Assembly: GCA_030425785.1 (NCBI GenBank)
Contig: JAUHYJ010000110.1
Location: forward strand, 1-9,209
DNA length: 9,209 bases
From: Acidimicrobiia bacterium
Lineage (GTDB): Bacteria > Actinomycetota > Acidimicrobiia > Acidimicrobiales > Ilumatobacteraceae
Direction: 5' to 3'
Under the pieces are notes generated by a model. It saw nothing but the letters and a program-made list of their open reading frames with translations. It did no database searches and was not told the DNA's origin. Shown piece by piece: positions 1 through 7,070 of the stretch (its first letter is position 1; every line of letters begins with the position of its first letter). The translations under genes and the position numbers were made by a program.

Positions 1-2
1 CG

Positions 3-2660
3 CTGAACGTGGGCCGCAAGGGCCGTGCGGCGGAGCCGCCGACGTTCGGGTCGGCGGCCGAGCGGATCGAGCTCGATGCCGGCGCGTTCGGTGCGTCGAA
101 CGTGGCGTTCGGTGACCTCCGCAACGCGTTCGGCCGGTCGTCCGGTGGCAGGGTGCTCCGCGGGGACGGCGCCGGTTCGGGTGTGGTGGCGTCGCACGTC
201 GGCCAGATCGAGATCGTCACCGAACCCGATCCGCGGTTGCGCCGAGCGGCGGCCCCGCGGCTCGCGGACGCCGCCTTCGCCGCGGCCGCGTCCGCCGCCG
301 AGTCGCGCACCGCCGAGCGCCCGGCCCCGCGCATGTTCCGTCCCGCCCCTCCGGTCGTCGCGATCCGTGGTGCCCGCCCGAGTCTGCGCCACCACGGCGA
401 CGGCTTGTACGACGACCAGGGGCGCCTCCGCTGCCGCTTCGAGTCCGAGCTCACGACGGTGGTCGAGGACGTCGCCGACGCGGCGGTCGTCCTACCGACG
501 CTGGGCTCGGGTTCGTTGCCGGCCGAGGTCCTCAAGGTCGCGCAAGAGGCCATGCTGCTCTCGCCGTGGGCGTCGCGCTGGCTGATCGACGCCGTCGACC
601 CGGGCGGCGACCAAGGATTCGCGACGCTCGCGGGCGCTCGGCTGGACGCCGAGATGCTCCGTCTGTACTCGGCCGACGGTCGCTATGACGCCTCGGGAGC
701 GATCACGGTCTCGACGGCGCCGCGGACGAGCCGGGGGCGTCAGCCGCGCGCCGCATCGATCGATTCGTGGGACGAGCTCTCGCTGACGAACCAGGTCATC
801 GCGCAGCAGACCGCCGCCGAACTCGGCCGCTTCTCGGCCCTCAAGGGCTCACCGCCGAGCCCGGTCGGGGTGACCGCCTGGCGTCAGCCCTGGGTGCCGC
901 TGTGGCTCGAGTGGCGCGTCGAGGTGGTCGGCACCGAGTCGCTCGACGGATGGGAGCTCGACGAACTCGATCTCGAGCTCACCGGCGCACCCGGCACCGA
1001 CGGGCGCTCCTTCAACTTCGTCGGGAGGTCTCCGGTCAACCGCGGCATGACCCATGCCATGCACACGTCACTGCGCGGATGGCTGTCGGACGAGACCGGT
1101 CGCGACGCCGATCTGACCGACGAGCAGATCGATCAGCTCGAGCGCCTGGAGGGCTTCCTGGCGCCGCTCGACGTGGCGAGCGCGTCGCTCGACGGGATCC
1201 GCGAGCAACTGCTCGGGATCGACTTCGTCGGCGTCATCGCCACCGCTGCGGACGCCGACGACGACCGGCCCGTCGCGTCGCGCGCCCCGACGCCGTTCTT
1301 CGGCGGCAGCATCCGCATCGTCGAGATGCGGCTGGTCGACGCGTTCGGACGAACGCTCGACGTTCCGGTCTCGAACCTCCGCACGCCGAGCTACCTCGAG
1401 ATCGACGGCGCGGCGTCGAGCGTCCGGATGCGCCCTCGCCTGCAGCACGGCAGCCGGTGGCTGTTCCGCTTCGTCGACCCGACCTGGACGGGCGATCCGG
1501 CGCTCGCGCCCGAGGCGTTCGTGAACCAGGTGAATCCGCGCCTCGCCGTCAACCCGGTCGCCGGCTACCTGCTGCCCGATCACATCGATGAGGCGCTCGA
1601 GGCGTTCGACCGTGATGGTGCGCCGCTCGGTCAGCTCAGCCACCACGAGATCACCGGGTCCGTGCGATGGGAACCGGCGCCGGGGCGCCCCGTCCCACCC
1701 GGCGCCGGTCCGCGCGCCGGGTTGCTCGACGCGCATCCCGGGGCGATGCCGCTCGCCGACATCGCCGCCGGTGTGGTGCGCGCCGACATCGTGCAGCGCA
1801 ATGCCTCGACGCCCGACGGCGCCGGTGACGGCGACCCGGACGATCCACCGGAGTCGGCGCTGTCGGCGATGTTGCGTTCGATCGACTCGACCCTGTGGTC
1901 GGTCGACACCTTCGCGGCCCTCGGTTCGCCGTCGGTCGCCGGCCTGGTCGGCCGCCCGATCGCCGTCGTCCGAGCGAACCTCACGCTCGACGTGCCGGCC
2001 GACGTCGACGAGGTCCGGATCACGGCCCCCGGTGGGTCGGTCGAGCGTCAGGCGGCGTTCGACCGCCTGCGCGACACCGCGTTCCCGGTGCGGCTCGGTG
2101 ACATCCAGCGCAGCGACGACTCGCTCCTCGGGTACTTCGTCGACGACGACTACGACAGGTTCCACGTCGTCGACCGTAGCGTCACCTCGCAGGCACTCGC
2201 CTCGGGCCGCCTTCGCGGGCATCTCGGCCTGCTCGGGAGTGTCGTCGTACCCGACGTCGAGCCGGTCGACAACGCCTACGTCTCCGACGAGGACGTGATC
2301 TGGGTCCGGCCCGGCACCCCCGTGCAGCTCACGCTGCTGATGCTGCCGGGCGGGCGGGTGCACCTCACGTCGGGCATCCTGCCGCGTAAGCACCTCGCGC
2401 TGCAGAACGAGTGGATCTCGGCGCTGCCGCGCATCATGCCGTCGGTCCGGGTCGGGCCGGTGCTGGTCGATCCCGCCGAGATCCGTCTGCCGAAGGTCGA
2501 CCTGCTCGGCGACAAGCAGCAGTTCACCAGGCGCACCGGGCCGTTGACGTGGCGCGACGATCCCATCGTCGCCGCCAGCCAGGCAGCGCTGCTCCCCAGG
2601 ACTCCCCACGAGATCCAGGAGGGCTGGATCCGCATCATCGAGGAGGAGGCCGGGTCATGA
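3..2660 (+). CDS. Large conserved protein of unknown function, 5'-truncated by window edge
   Basis: No named function. The frame is open to the left edge (CTG AAC precede the GTG at 9), so the GTG at 9 is probably internal and the gene probably begins outside the window. Numbering from that GTG gives 883 residues. I recall the same motif order from large hypothetical proteins in actinobacteria and other bacteria: PPVVAIRGARPSLRHHGDG near 114-131, PLWLEW at 297-302, RLVDAFGRTLDVP at 441-453, YLLPDHIDEALEAFD at 520-534, GRPIAVVRA at 648-656, LLMLPGGRVHLTSGILP at 776-792, and a closing EGWIRI at 871-876. Family members are, from memory, longer at the N-terminus, which supports truncation. Residues 85-105 are Ala-rich, and 600-615 are Gly/Asp/Pro-rich, probably a linker. 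No membrane segment is visible. The stop overlaps the start of the propeller gene (ATGA), so the two are probably made together. A role as a structural or scaffold protein is inference only. Confidence 0.85.
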   Translation: MNVGRKGRAAEPPTFGSAAERIELDAGAFGASNVAFGDLRNAFGRSSGGRVLRGDGAGSGVVASHVGQIEIVTEPDPRLRRAAAPRLADAAFAAAASAAESRTAERPAPRMFRPAPPVVAIRGARPSLRHHGDGLYDDQGRLRCRFESELTTVVEDVADAAVVLPTLGSGSLPAEVLKVAQEAMLLSPWASRWLIDAVDPGGDQGFATLAGARLDAEMLRLYSADGRYDASGAITVSTAPRTSRGRQPRAASIDSWDELSLTNQVIAQQTAAELGRFSALKGSPPSPVGVTAWRQPWVPLWLEWRVEVVGTESLDGWELDELDLELTGAPGTDGRSFNFVGRSPVNRGMTHAMHTSLRGWLSDETGRDADLTDEQIDQLERLEGFLAPLDVASASLDGIREQLLGIDFVGVIATAADADDDRPVASRAPTPFFGGSIRIVEMRLVDAFGRTLDVPVSNLRTPSYLEIDGAASSVRMRPRLQHGSRWLFRFVDPTWTGDPALAPEAFVNQVNPRLAVNPVAGYLLPDHIDEALEAFDRDGAPLGQLSHHEITGSVRWEPAPGRPVPPGAGPRAGLLDAHPGAMPLADIAAGVVRADIVQRNASTPDGAGDGDPDDPPESALSAMLRSIDSTLWSVDTFAALGSPSVAGLVGRPIAVVRANLTLDVPADVDEVRITAPGGSVERQAAFDRLRDTAFPVRLGDIQRSDDSLLGYFVDDDYDRFHVVDRSVTSQALASGRLRGHLGLLGSVVVPDVEPVDNAYVSDEDVIWVRPGTPVQLTLLMLPGGRVHLTSGILPRKHLALQNEWISALPRIMPSVRVGPVLVDPAEIRLPKVDLLGDKQQFTRRTGPLTWRDDPIVAASQAALLPRTPHEIQEGWIRIIEEEAGS
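2640..2649 (+). promoter_or_regulatory. Strong ribosome binding site inside the end of gene 1
   Basis: GAGGAGGAGG lies 7 bases before the ATG at 2657 and is close to an ideal Shine-Dalgarno sequence. The same bases encode the Glu-Glu-Glu near the C-terminus of gene 1 (IIEEEAGS). It decides the start of the second gene at 2657 rather than any of the in-frame codons further upstream, back to 2411. Confidence 0.85.
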
Positions 2661-5600
2661 CGCGTCTGCTGCGACCGCGTCCCGTGGCGCCCACAGGCCC
2701 CGGTGAGCCCGTCGGGGCCGAGACCTCGTCGGCGCACCGGGCGCTCGCCGCGAGTCGTGCCGGACGGTCCGGCAGTCAGCGACGGCTGGCGCACGTCGGT
2801 GTCCGCAGCGCCGTCGACGACCCGTTCGCCGTCGACGCCGTGTTGCGGACCCGTCTGCCCGACGCCGCGCCCACCGACGACGACCCCGACGGTCACGACG
2901 ACGATCGTGACGGCGCCGACGACCCGGCCGCCCTCGCCGGCGGCGATCCCGGCGCCGGCGCCCGCGGGCTGTCACCGCTCGACTTCGCCGGCACGGGCGC
3001 TTTCGCCGCCGCGCCGGACGTCATGCGCTGGGTACCGATCGGCCCGTCCGTCGTCCGGCTCGGCCAGGCCGACGGACGCCCGCTCGTCACCGGCCGCATC
3101 AGCGATCTCCAGGTGTCACCCGATGGTCGGCGCCTGTATGCATCGTCGGCCAAGGGCGGGCTCTGGTACTCGGGCGACGCCGGCGCCACCTGGGACCCGG
3201 TCGGCAACTGGGCCAACGCCGCCCGGGGGCCGGGTGGCAACCTGAGCGGGCTGGCGATCGGGGCCATCCTGGTCACCTTCGGGGCGACCGCGGCCCAGGA
3301 CCACGTCGTCGTCGGCACCGGTGAACTCACGCCGTTCCAGACCCAGCACGGCGCCGGTCGGGTCGGCGGTATCGGCATCCTGTCGGCCGTCGGGCCCGCG
3401 ACATGGCAGCTCGGCAACCCGGCCTGGAACGTGTCGACCGGGACGCTCGCCGTCGGCGGCCTGGTCCCGGCGCCGGCCAACCCCAACGCCTTGTTCGGGC
3501 TCGGGGTGTACCGGCTGGTGCGCCGCCCCGGTTCGATCGCGGGCACGACGGCTCCGGGCGCGACGCGCGACATCATCGTCGCCTGCACGAGTGCCGGTGC
3601 GTTCGTGGGCGCCGCCGTCGCGGGCGGGTACCAGTGGCGGCCGGTGACCGGCACCGCCGGATCGGCCGTCACCGATGCCGTCTGGATCCCGAACGGGGCG
3701 AACGGCCGGCTGTTCCTGACGCGGCAGGGGAACGGGGTCGACTTCTACGACGACATCGTCGATCCGACCGTGCTCGTGGCCGCCAACCCCGGCTTCACGC
3801 ACACGCCCAACCCGGTGCTCGTACCACCCGTCCCACCGGCCGCCGCCGCGCCGCTCGCACACAGCCGCCGCGCCAGCCTGGCGACGAACGACAACTCGTC
3901 GGTCGTGTACGTCCTCGGCGAGCTGCCGGGCCCGCAGGTGGGCATCTGGCAGATCCCGAACCCGACTGCAGCCGTGGCGGCAGTGCGCGCCAGCGGGCCG
4001 TCGGTCGATCCGTCGATGACCTACGCCAACCTCTGGAGCAGCGCCGGCAACAACCTGTACGCGCACGGGTTCGACGCCGGTGGCACCGGCGTGGGGACCG
4101 ACCAGCTGTTCATCGGCGGGGCCGGCATCCGCAGCTCGTTCTTCGGTGGGCAGACCCGTCCGAACGCGAACTTCACCGCGTCGCTGTGGGGGTTCGACAT
4201 CGCGGTCGTCGCCGTCGGAGCGGGGCCCGGTGCCCTCACGCCGATCGCCGGCGTGTCCGACGTCGCCGGAGCGCGAGCCGACATGGGCGGCCTGATCGGC
4301 AACAACGTCCATGCCGACATCCATCAGATCCACGTCGACTCGTTCGCGGCGACGCCGACGTCGTTCACGATCGTCGGCAACCTCGCGACGATCACCGTCG
4401 CCAGCGCTGCGGGCCTCGGCGTCGGTGACGTCGTCACGGTGGCCGGCACCGCCAACCCGGTGCTCGACGGCTCGCACACCGTGTCCGCGGTGACCGCGAC
4501 GACCTTCAGCTATCCACTCGCCAACGCCGACATCGCCGCGACGCCGACCGGCGGCACCGCGACGGCGCGCACCGTCTGGGTCGGCTGCGACGGCGGTGTG
4601 TACCGGTCGCAACGCGGCGGCGCGGTCCACACCTTCCAGCCACGGCACTCGGGCCTGAGCGTGATCGAGGCGGGGTACGTCGCCAACCACCCGACGTCGC
4701 GCCAGTACGTGATGGTCGGCTCCCAGGACAACGGGGTGGTGATGCGCGTCGGTGAGACGGTCTACGAGCACGTCCTGTACGGCGACGGCGGTGGTGTCGC
4801 GTTCCATCAGAACGCCTCGCAGGACGTGATCGGGCAGTGGACGGCGGCCCAGTGGCGGGTCCTGCCCAACCGGGGCACCAATGCCAACACCCAGACCCAG
4901 CGCGCACGGGGCCAAGGTGCCTGGGTGTCGATGCCGTCAGCGGGCGGCGCCTCGTTCTACTCGGGGGTCGCCGCCAACGGTCAGCGCATCGCGCTCGGCA
5001 CCGACCGGGTGTTCCTCGCGGACAGTCCACGCATCCCGCAGGATCTGGCGAACTGGCAGATCCTGCCGGTCGGCGCCGCTGCGCCGCCCGTGGCCGCGAC
5101 GGCGCCGCTCGGCCCGGGGACGACGCCCGGACTCGGTCGCGTGCACACGGTGAAGTGGATCGACAACACGAACCTGGTCGCGCTCTACTCGCAGGGTGTC
5201 GTGCTGTACAGCGAGGCGCCGGTCGGTCAATGGACCGGCACCGTCGTCCTGCCGATCGCCGCCGGCGGCGACTTCTTCAACCCGCCGGCCGTGACGGTCG
5301 TCCCGACCGATCTCGCTCCCGTCCCCGGCCTGACCGCAGGCAGCGTGTACCTGACCACGGCGACCCGATCGACCATCGCCGACCCCGCGGGTGGTCCCGC
5401 GATCACCGACACGGCCTTCATGTACGACCGGGCGACGAACACGCTCAGCGGCCTCGGACTCGACGGGGGAGGAGGAACACCGATCGACCCGGCGTCGTCC
5501 GTCGTCGTCGACCGCCCGCCCGCACCGGCGAACCACGTCGTGTACGTCGGTACCGCCACCGGTGTGCAACGGCGCGACCCGACCGTGCCGCCTGCGCCGC

Positions 5601-6772
5601 CCGGCTTCGTCTGGACGCCGATGGTCAACGGCACGCCCGACACGGCGGTGCAGGACCTCGCGATCTGGACCGACCCCGGTGGCGCCGCGGCGCCTCGTCT
5701 GCTGCGCGCCGCACTCCAGTCCCGCGGAGTCTGGGAGGTCGACCTGAGCGCCGCGGCGGAACCGCAACGCACCTACGTGCGCACGCACACCTGGGACGCG
5801 CGCCGGCAGTTGCCGACCCCGATGGCGAACCCGCGGCTCCGTCCGGCGGCCGTTGCGCTGCCCGCGCTCGACAGCCCGGACATCGTCGTGCGGCCGGCGG
5901 TCCCCGCCGCACCGCCGCGTTGGCGCGGCCCCGACATGACGGCCGACACCCCGTTCTCCCGGTACCAGCTCTGGACGTTCCAGACGGCGTTCCGCTGGCG
6001 CTGGCCCAGCGTGGTCGCCGACGGGCGCATGACCGACGCCTTCCAGGAGCTGGTGACCAGGGAGCGGACGATCCAGGGACGGGCTGGCACCAGCGTCGAC
6101 CGGGCGCTCTGGGACGATGTGGTGGGAGCGACGGACGACGCCGGCGACCTGTTCGTCTACCGCGCCCCGTGGACCGATGTCGGCAACCCGACCCTGCCGG
6201 CGACCGAGGTCGACCTGATCGACCTCGTGATCCCGCGGCGTGACTCCCGCGGGGTGTGGTTGGTGTACCGCGAACCGAGCGTCGTCGAGGTGTTGATCCA
6301 CCACCGAGACACCCGTCCGCTCGACCCGGGTGCGCCGCCGCCGCTGGTGCCGCAGCGGGCGCACGCCACCCTGCTCTGGCGGAGCAGCCCCTCGCAGGCC
6401 GCCCTCGTCGGCGCCGACACGTCCGGCATCGTCGCCTACGTGCGGAGCCTCGTCGGAGGCGGCGCCGCGCTGCCCGTCCCCGCCGGTTGGAACGTCGAAC
6501 AGACGGCGGCCGGCAGCGCGCTCCACCAGCTCACGGTCCCGTTGAGTGCCCGCATGCCACGAGCGGTGCCGATTCCGCTCGACCTGTCGATCGGGAACGG
6601 GCCGGGCCAGGTGCCGTTCGCCCACAAGTTCGTGCTGCTGATCGCCGTCGTCGGCTCGTCGGTCGACCAGTTCGGCGCCGCGCCCGCCGGCGCGACCGAC
6701 ACCCCGGCGAACCTCGTCCGCAACTGGCCGCACGCAGCTGCCCGTCTCCTCAACGTCTCCACCAGACCCTGA
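2657..6772 (+). CDS. Giant Asp-box (BNR/VPS10-like) beta-propeller protein with C-terminal module
   Basis: Product of 1371 residues; ATG chosen for the RBS at 2640-2649 and the ATGA overlap with gene 1. Residues 1-120 look disordered, with an Asp-rich stretch at 74-89. The propeller runs from about 123 (MRWVPIGPS) to about 1029. It has a clear Asp-box at 172-179 (SGDAGATW), a VWVGCDGGVYRS strand near 640-651, GSQDNG at 688-693, a YGDGGGVAF turn soon after, and the closing RGVWEVDL at 1023-1029. These are typical of sortilin/VPS10-like and BNR propellers, which mostly bind proteins or glycans. A small insert occupies about 566-637. The C-terminal part (about 1030-1371) contains SPDIVVRP near 1073, HHRDTRPLD at 1215-1223 and FVLLIAVVGSSVD at 1325-1337, a module I recall from other large hypothetical proteins. 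No signal peptide or membrane segment is visible. No sialidase arginine triad or FRIP/YRIP motif is evident, so an enzyme role is not supported. Binding or structural function is inferred. Confidence 0.9.
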   Translation: MTRLLRPRPVAPTGPGEPVGAETSSAHRALAASRAGRSGSQRRLAHVGVRSAVDDPFAVDAVLRTRLPDAAPTDDDPDGHDDDRDGADDPAALAGGDPGAGARGLSPLDFAGTGAFAAAPDVMRWVPIGPSVVRLGQADGRPLVTGRISDLQVSPDGRRLYASSAKGGLWYSGDAGATWDPVGNWANAARGPGGNLSGLAIGAILVTFGATAAQDHVVVGTGELTPFQTQHGAGRVGGIGILSAVGPATWQLGNPAWNVSTGTLAVGGLVPAPANPNALFGLGVYRLVRRPGSIAGTTAPGATRDIIVACTSAGAFVGAAVAGGYQWRPVTGTAGSAVTDAVWIPNGANGRLFLTRQGNGVDFYDDIVDPTVLVAANPGFTHTPNPVLVPPVPPAAAAPLAHSRRASLATNDNSSVVYVLGELPGPQVGIWQIPNPTAAVAAVRASGPSVDPSMTYANLWSSAGNNLYAHGFDAGGTGVGTDQLFIGGAGIRSSFFGGQTRPNANFTASLWGFDIAVVAVGAGPGALTPIAGVSDVAGARADMGGLIGNNVHADIHQIHVDSFAATPTSFTIVGNLATITVASAAGLGVGDVVTVAGTANPVLDGSHTVSAVTATTFSYPLANADIAATPTGGTATARTVWVGCDGGVYRSQRGGAVHTFQPRHSGLSVIEAGYVANHPTSRQYVMVGSQDNGVVMRVGETVYEHVLYGDGGGVAFHQNASQDVIGQWTAAQWRVLPNRGTNANTQTQRARGQGAWVSMPSAGGASFYSGVAANGQRIALGTDRVFLADSPRIPQDLANWQILPVGAAAPPVAATAPLGPGTTPGLGRVHTVKWIDNTNLVALYSQGVVLYSEAPVGQWTGTVVLPIAAGGDFFNPPAVTVVPTDLAPVPGLTAGSVYLTTATRSTIADPAGGPAITDTAFMYDRATNTLSGLGLDGGGGTPIDPASSVVVDRPPAPANHVVYVGTATGVQRRDPTVPPAPPGFVWTPMVNGTPDTAVQDLAIWTDPGGAAAPRLLRAALQSRGVWEVDLSAAAEPQRTYVRTHTWDARRQLPTPMANPRLRPAAVALPALDSPDIVVRPAVPAAPPRWRGPDMTADTPFSRYQLWTFQTAFRWRWPSVVADGRMTDAFQELVTRERTIQGRAGTSVDRALWDDVVGATDDAGDLFVYRAPWTDVGNPTLPATEVDLIDLVIPRRDSRGVWLVYREPSVVEVLIHHRDTRPLDPGAPPPLVPQRAHATLLWRSSPSQAALVGADTSGIVAYVRSLVGGGAALPVPAGWNVEQTAAGSALHQLTVPLSARMPRAVPIPLDLSIGNGPGQVPFAHKFVLLIAVVGSSVDQFGAAPAGATDTPANLVRNWPHAAARLLNVSTRP
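4352..4567 (+). other. Inserted small beta-sandwich-like domain within the propeller
   Basis: Residues about 566-637 of the propeller protein are Thr/Val/Ala-rich. They follow the pattern F-T-I-x-G-N-x-A-T-I-T-V, then GVGDVVTVAG, LDGSHTVSAV and TTFSYPLA, ending in PTGGTATA. From memory this matches short beta modules found in phage-tail-like and surface proteins. It sits exactly between HADIHQIHVDSF and RTVWVGCDGGVYRS. In related propellers these run together as a HADxHxxxxDP-x-VyvGnDGGvyrS blade. An ATPT tetrapeptide brackets the insert on both sides, encoded by an 11-base repeat at 4349-4359 and 4538-4548. Confidence 0.6.
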
Positions 6773-6779
6773 ACCCGCC

Positions 6780-6783
6780 GGAG
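6780..6783 (+). promoter_or_regulatory. Ribosome binding site of the small ORF
   Basis: GGAG lies 8 bases before the GTG at 6792, in the 19-base gap after the propeller gene. The spacing is good and supports translation of the small ORF that follows. Confidence 0.45.
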
Positions 6784-6791
6784 CAACCACC

Positions 6792-7070
6792 GTGAGCGTC
6801 GAACCACCAGAGCGTCCTCGATCCGGACCGGACCCGGAGACCACGTCGACCGTCGACGACTGCTCGTCGGCCGACCCCGCGGGCAGCCACCGCCGGACGG
6901 CATCGGACCCTGACGACGGCTGCGAGCTGCCCGATCTCGACGCCCGGGAATCGGACCGGTCGTCGTCGCGGAAAGCCGCTGGGCCGACCAAGCGGCGACC
7001 GGGACGTCGGCGGATCGACCGCCGATCGGACGAGGTGGCCGAGACGCGGCTGGACGACGGTCGGGCATGA
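6792..7070 (+). CDS. Small disordered, highly charged hypothetical protein
   Basis: A 92-residue ORF with a GTG start, a GGAG at good spacing, and an ATGA overlap with the next gene. It resembles no family I know. The first 55 residues are rich in Pro, Ser and Asp (many DD and DP pairs) with two Cys (DDCSS, DGCEL). Residues about 57-79 are strongly basic (SSSRKAAGPTKRRPGRRRID), and the tail is mixed. No fold, membrane span or signal peptide is apparent. Third-position G/C is about 80% by hand count, lower than the neighbours seem to be, so it may be young, weakly constrained or spurious. In its favour, the next gene has no convincing RBS of its own, which fits coupled translation through this ORF. 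Possible roles such as a linker, chaperone or nucleic-acid-binding tail are guesses. Confidence 0.5.
   Translation: MSVEPPERPRSGPDPETTSTVDDCSSADPAGSHRRTASDPDDGCELPDLDARESDRSSSRKAAGPTKRRPGRRRIDRRSDEVAETRLDDGRA

Noticed and set aside
9..11. GTG as the true start of gene 1
   Set aside because: The frame is open to the left edge, too little upstream sequence is visible to judge an RBS, and remembered family members are longer at the N-terminus.
1068..2609. Antisense open frame of 513 codons opposite gene 1
   Set aside because: Arg-rich shadow composition with no motif, fully opposite a conserved + strand coding region.
2411..2656. Extension of the 1371-residue propeller gene upstream to 2411
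   Set aside because: The translated extension is Arg/Ala-rich shadow of gene 1, whereas the ATG at 2657 has an excellent RBS and ATGA overlap.
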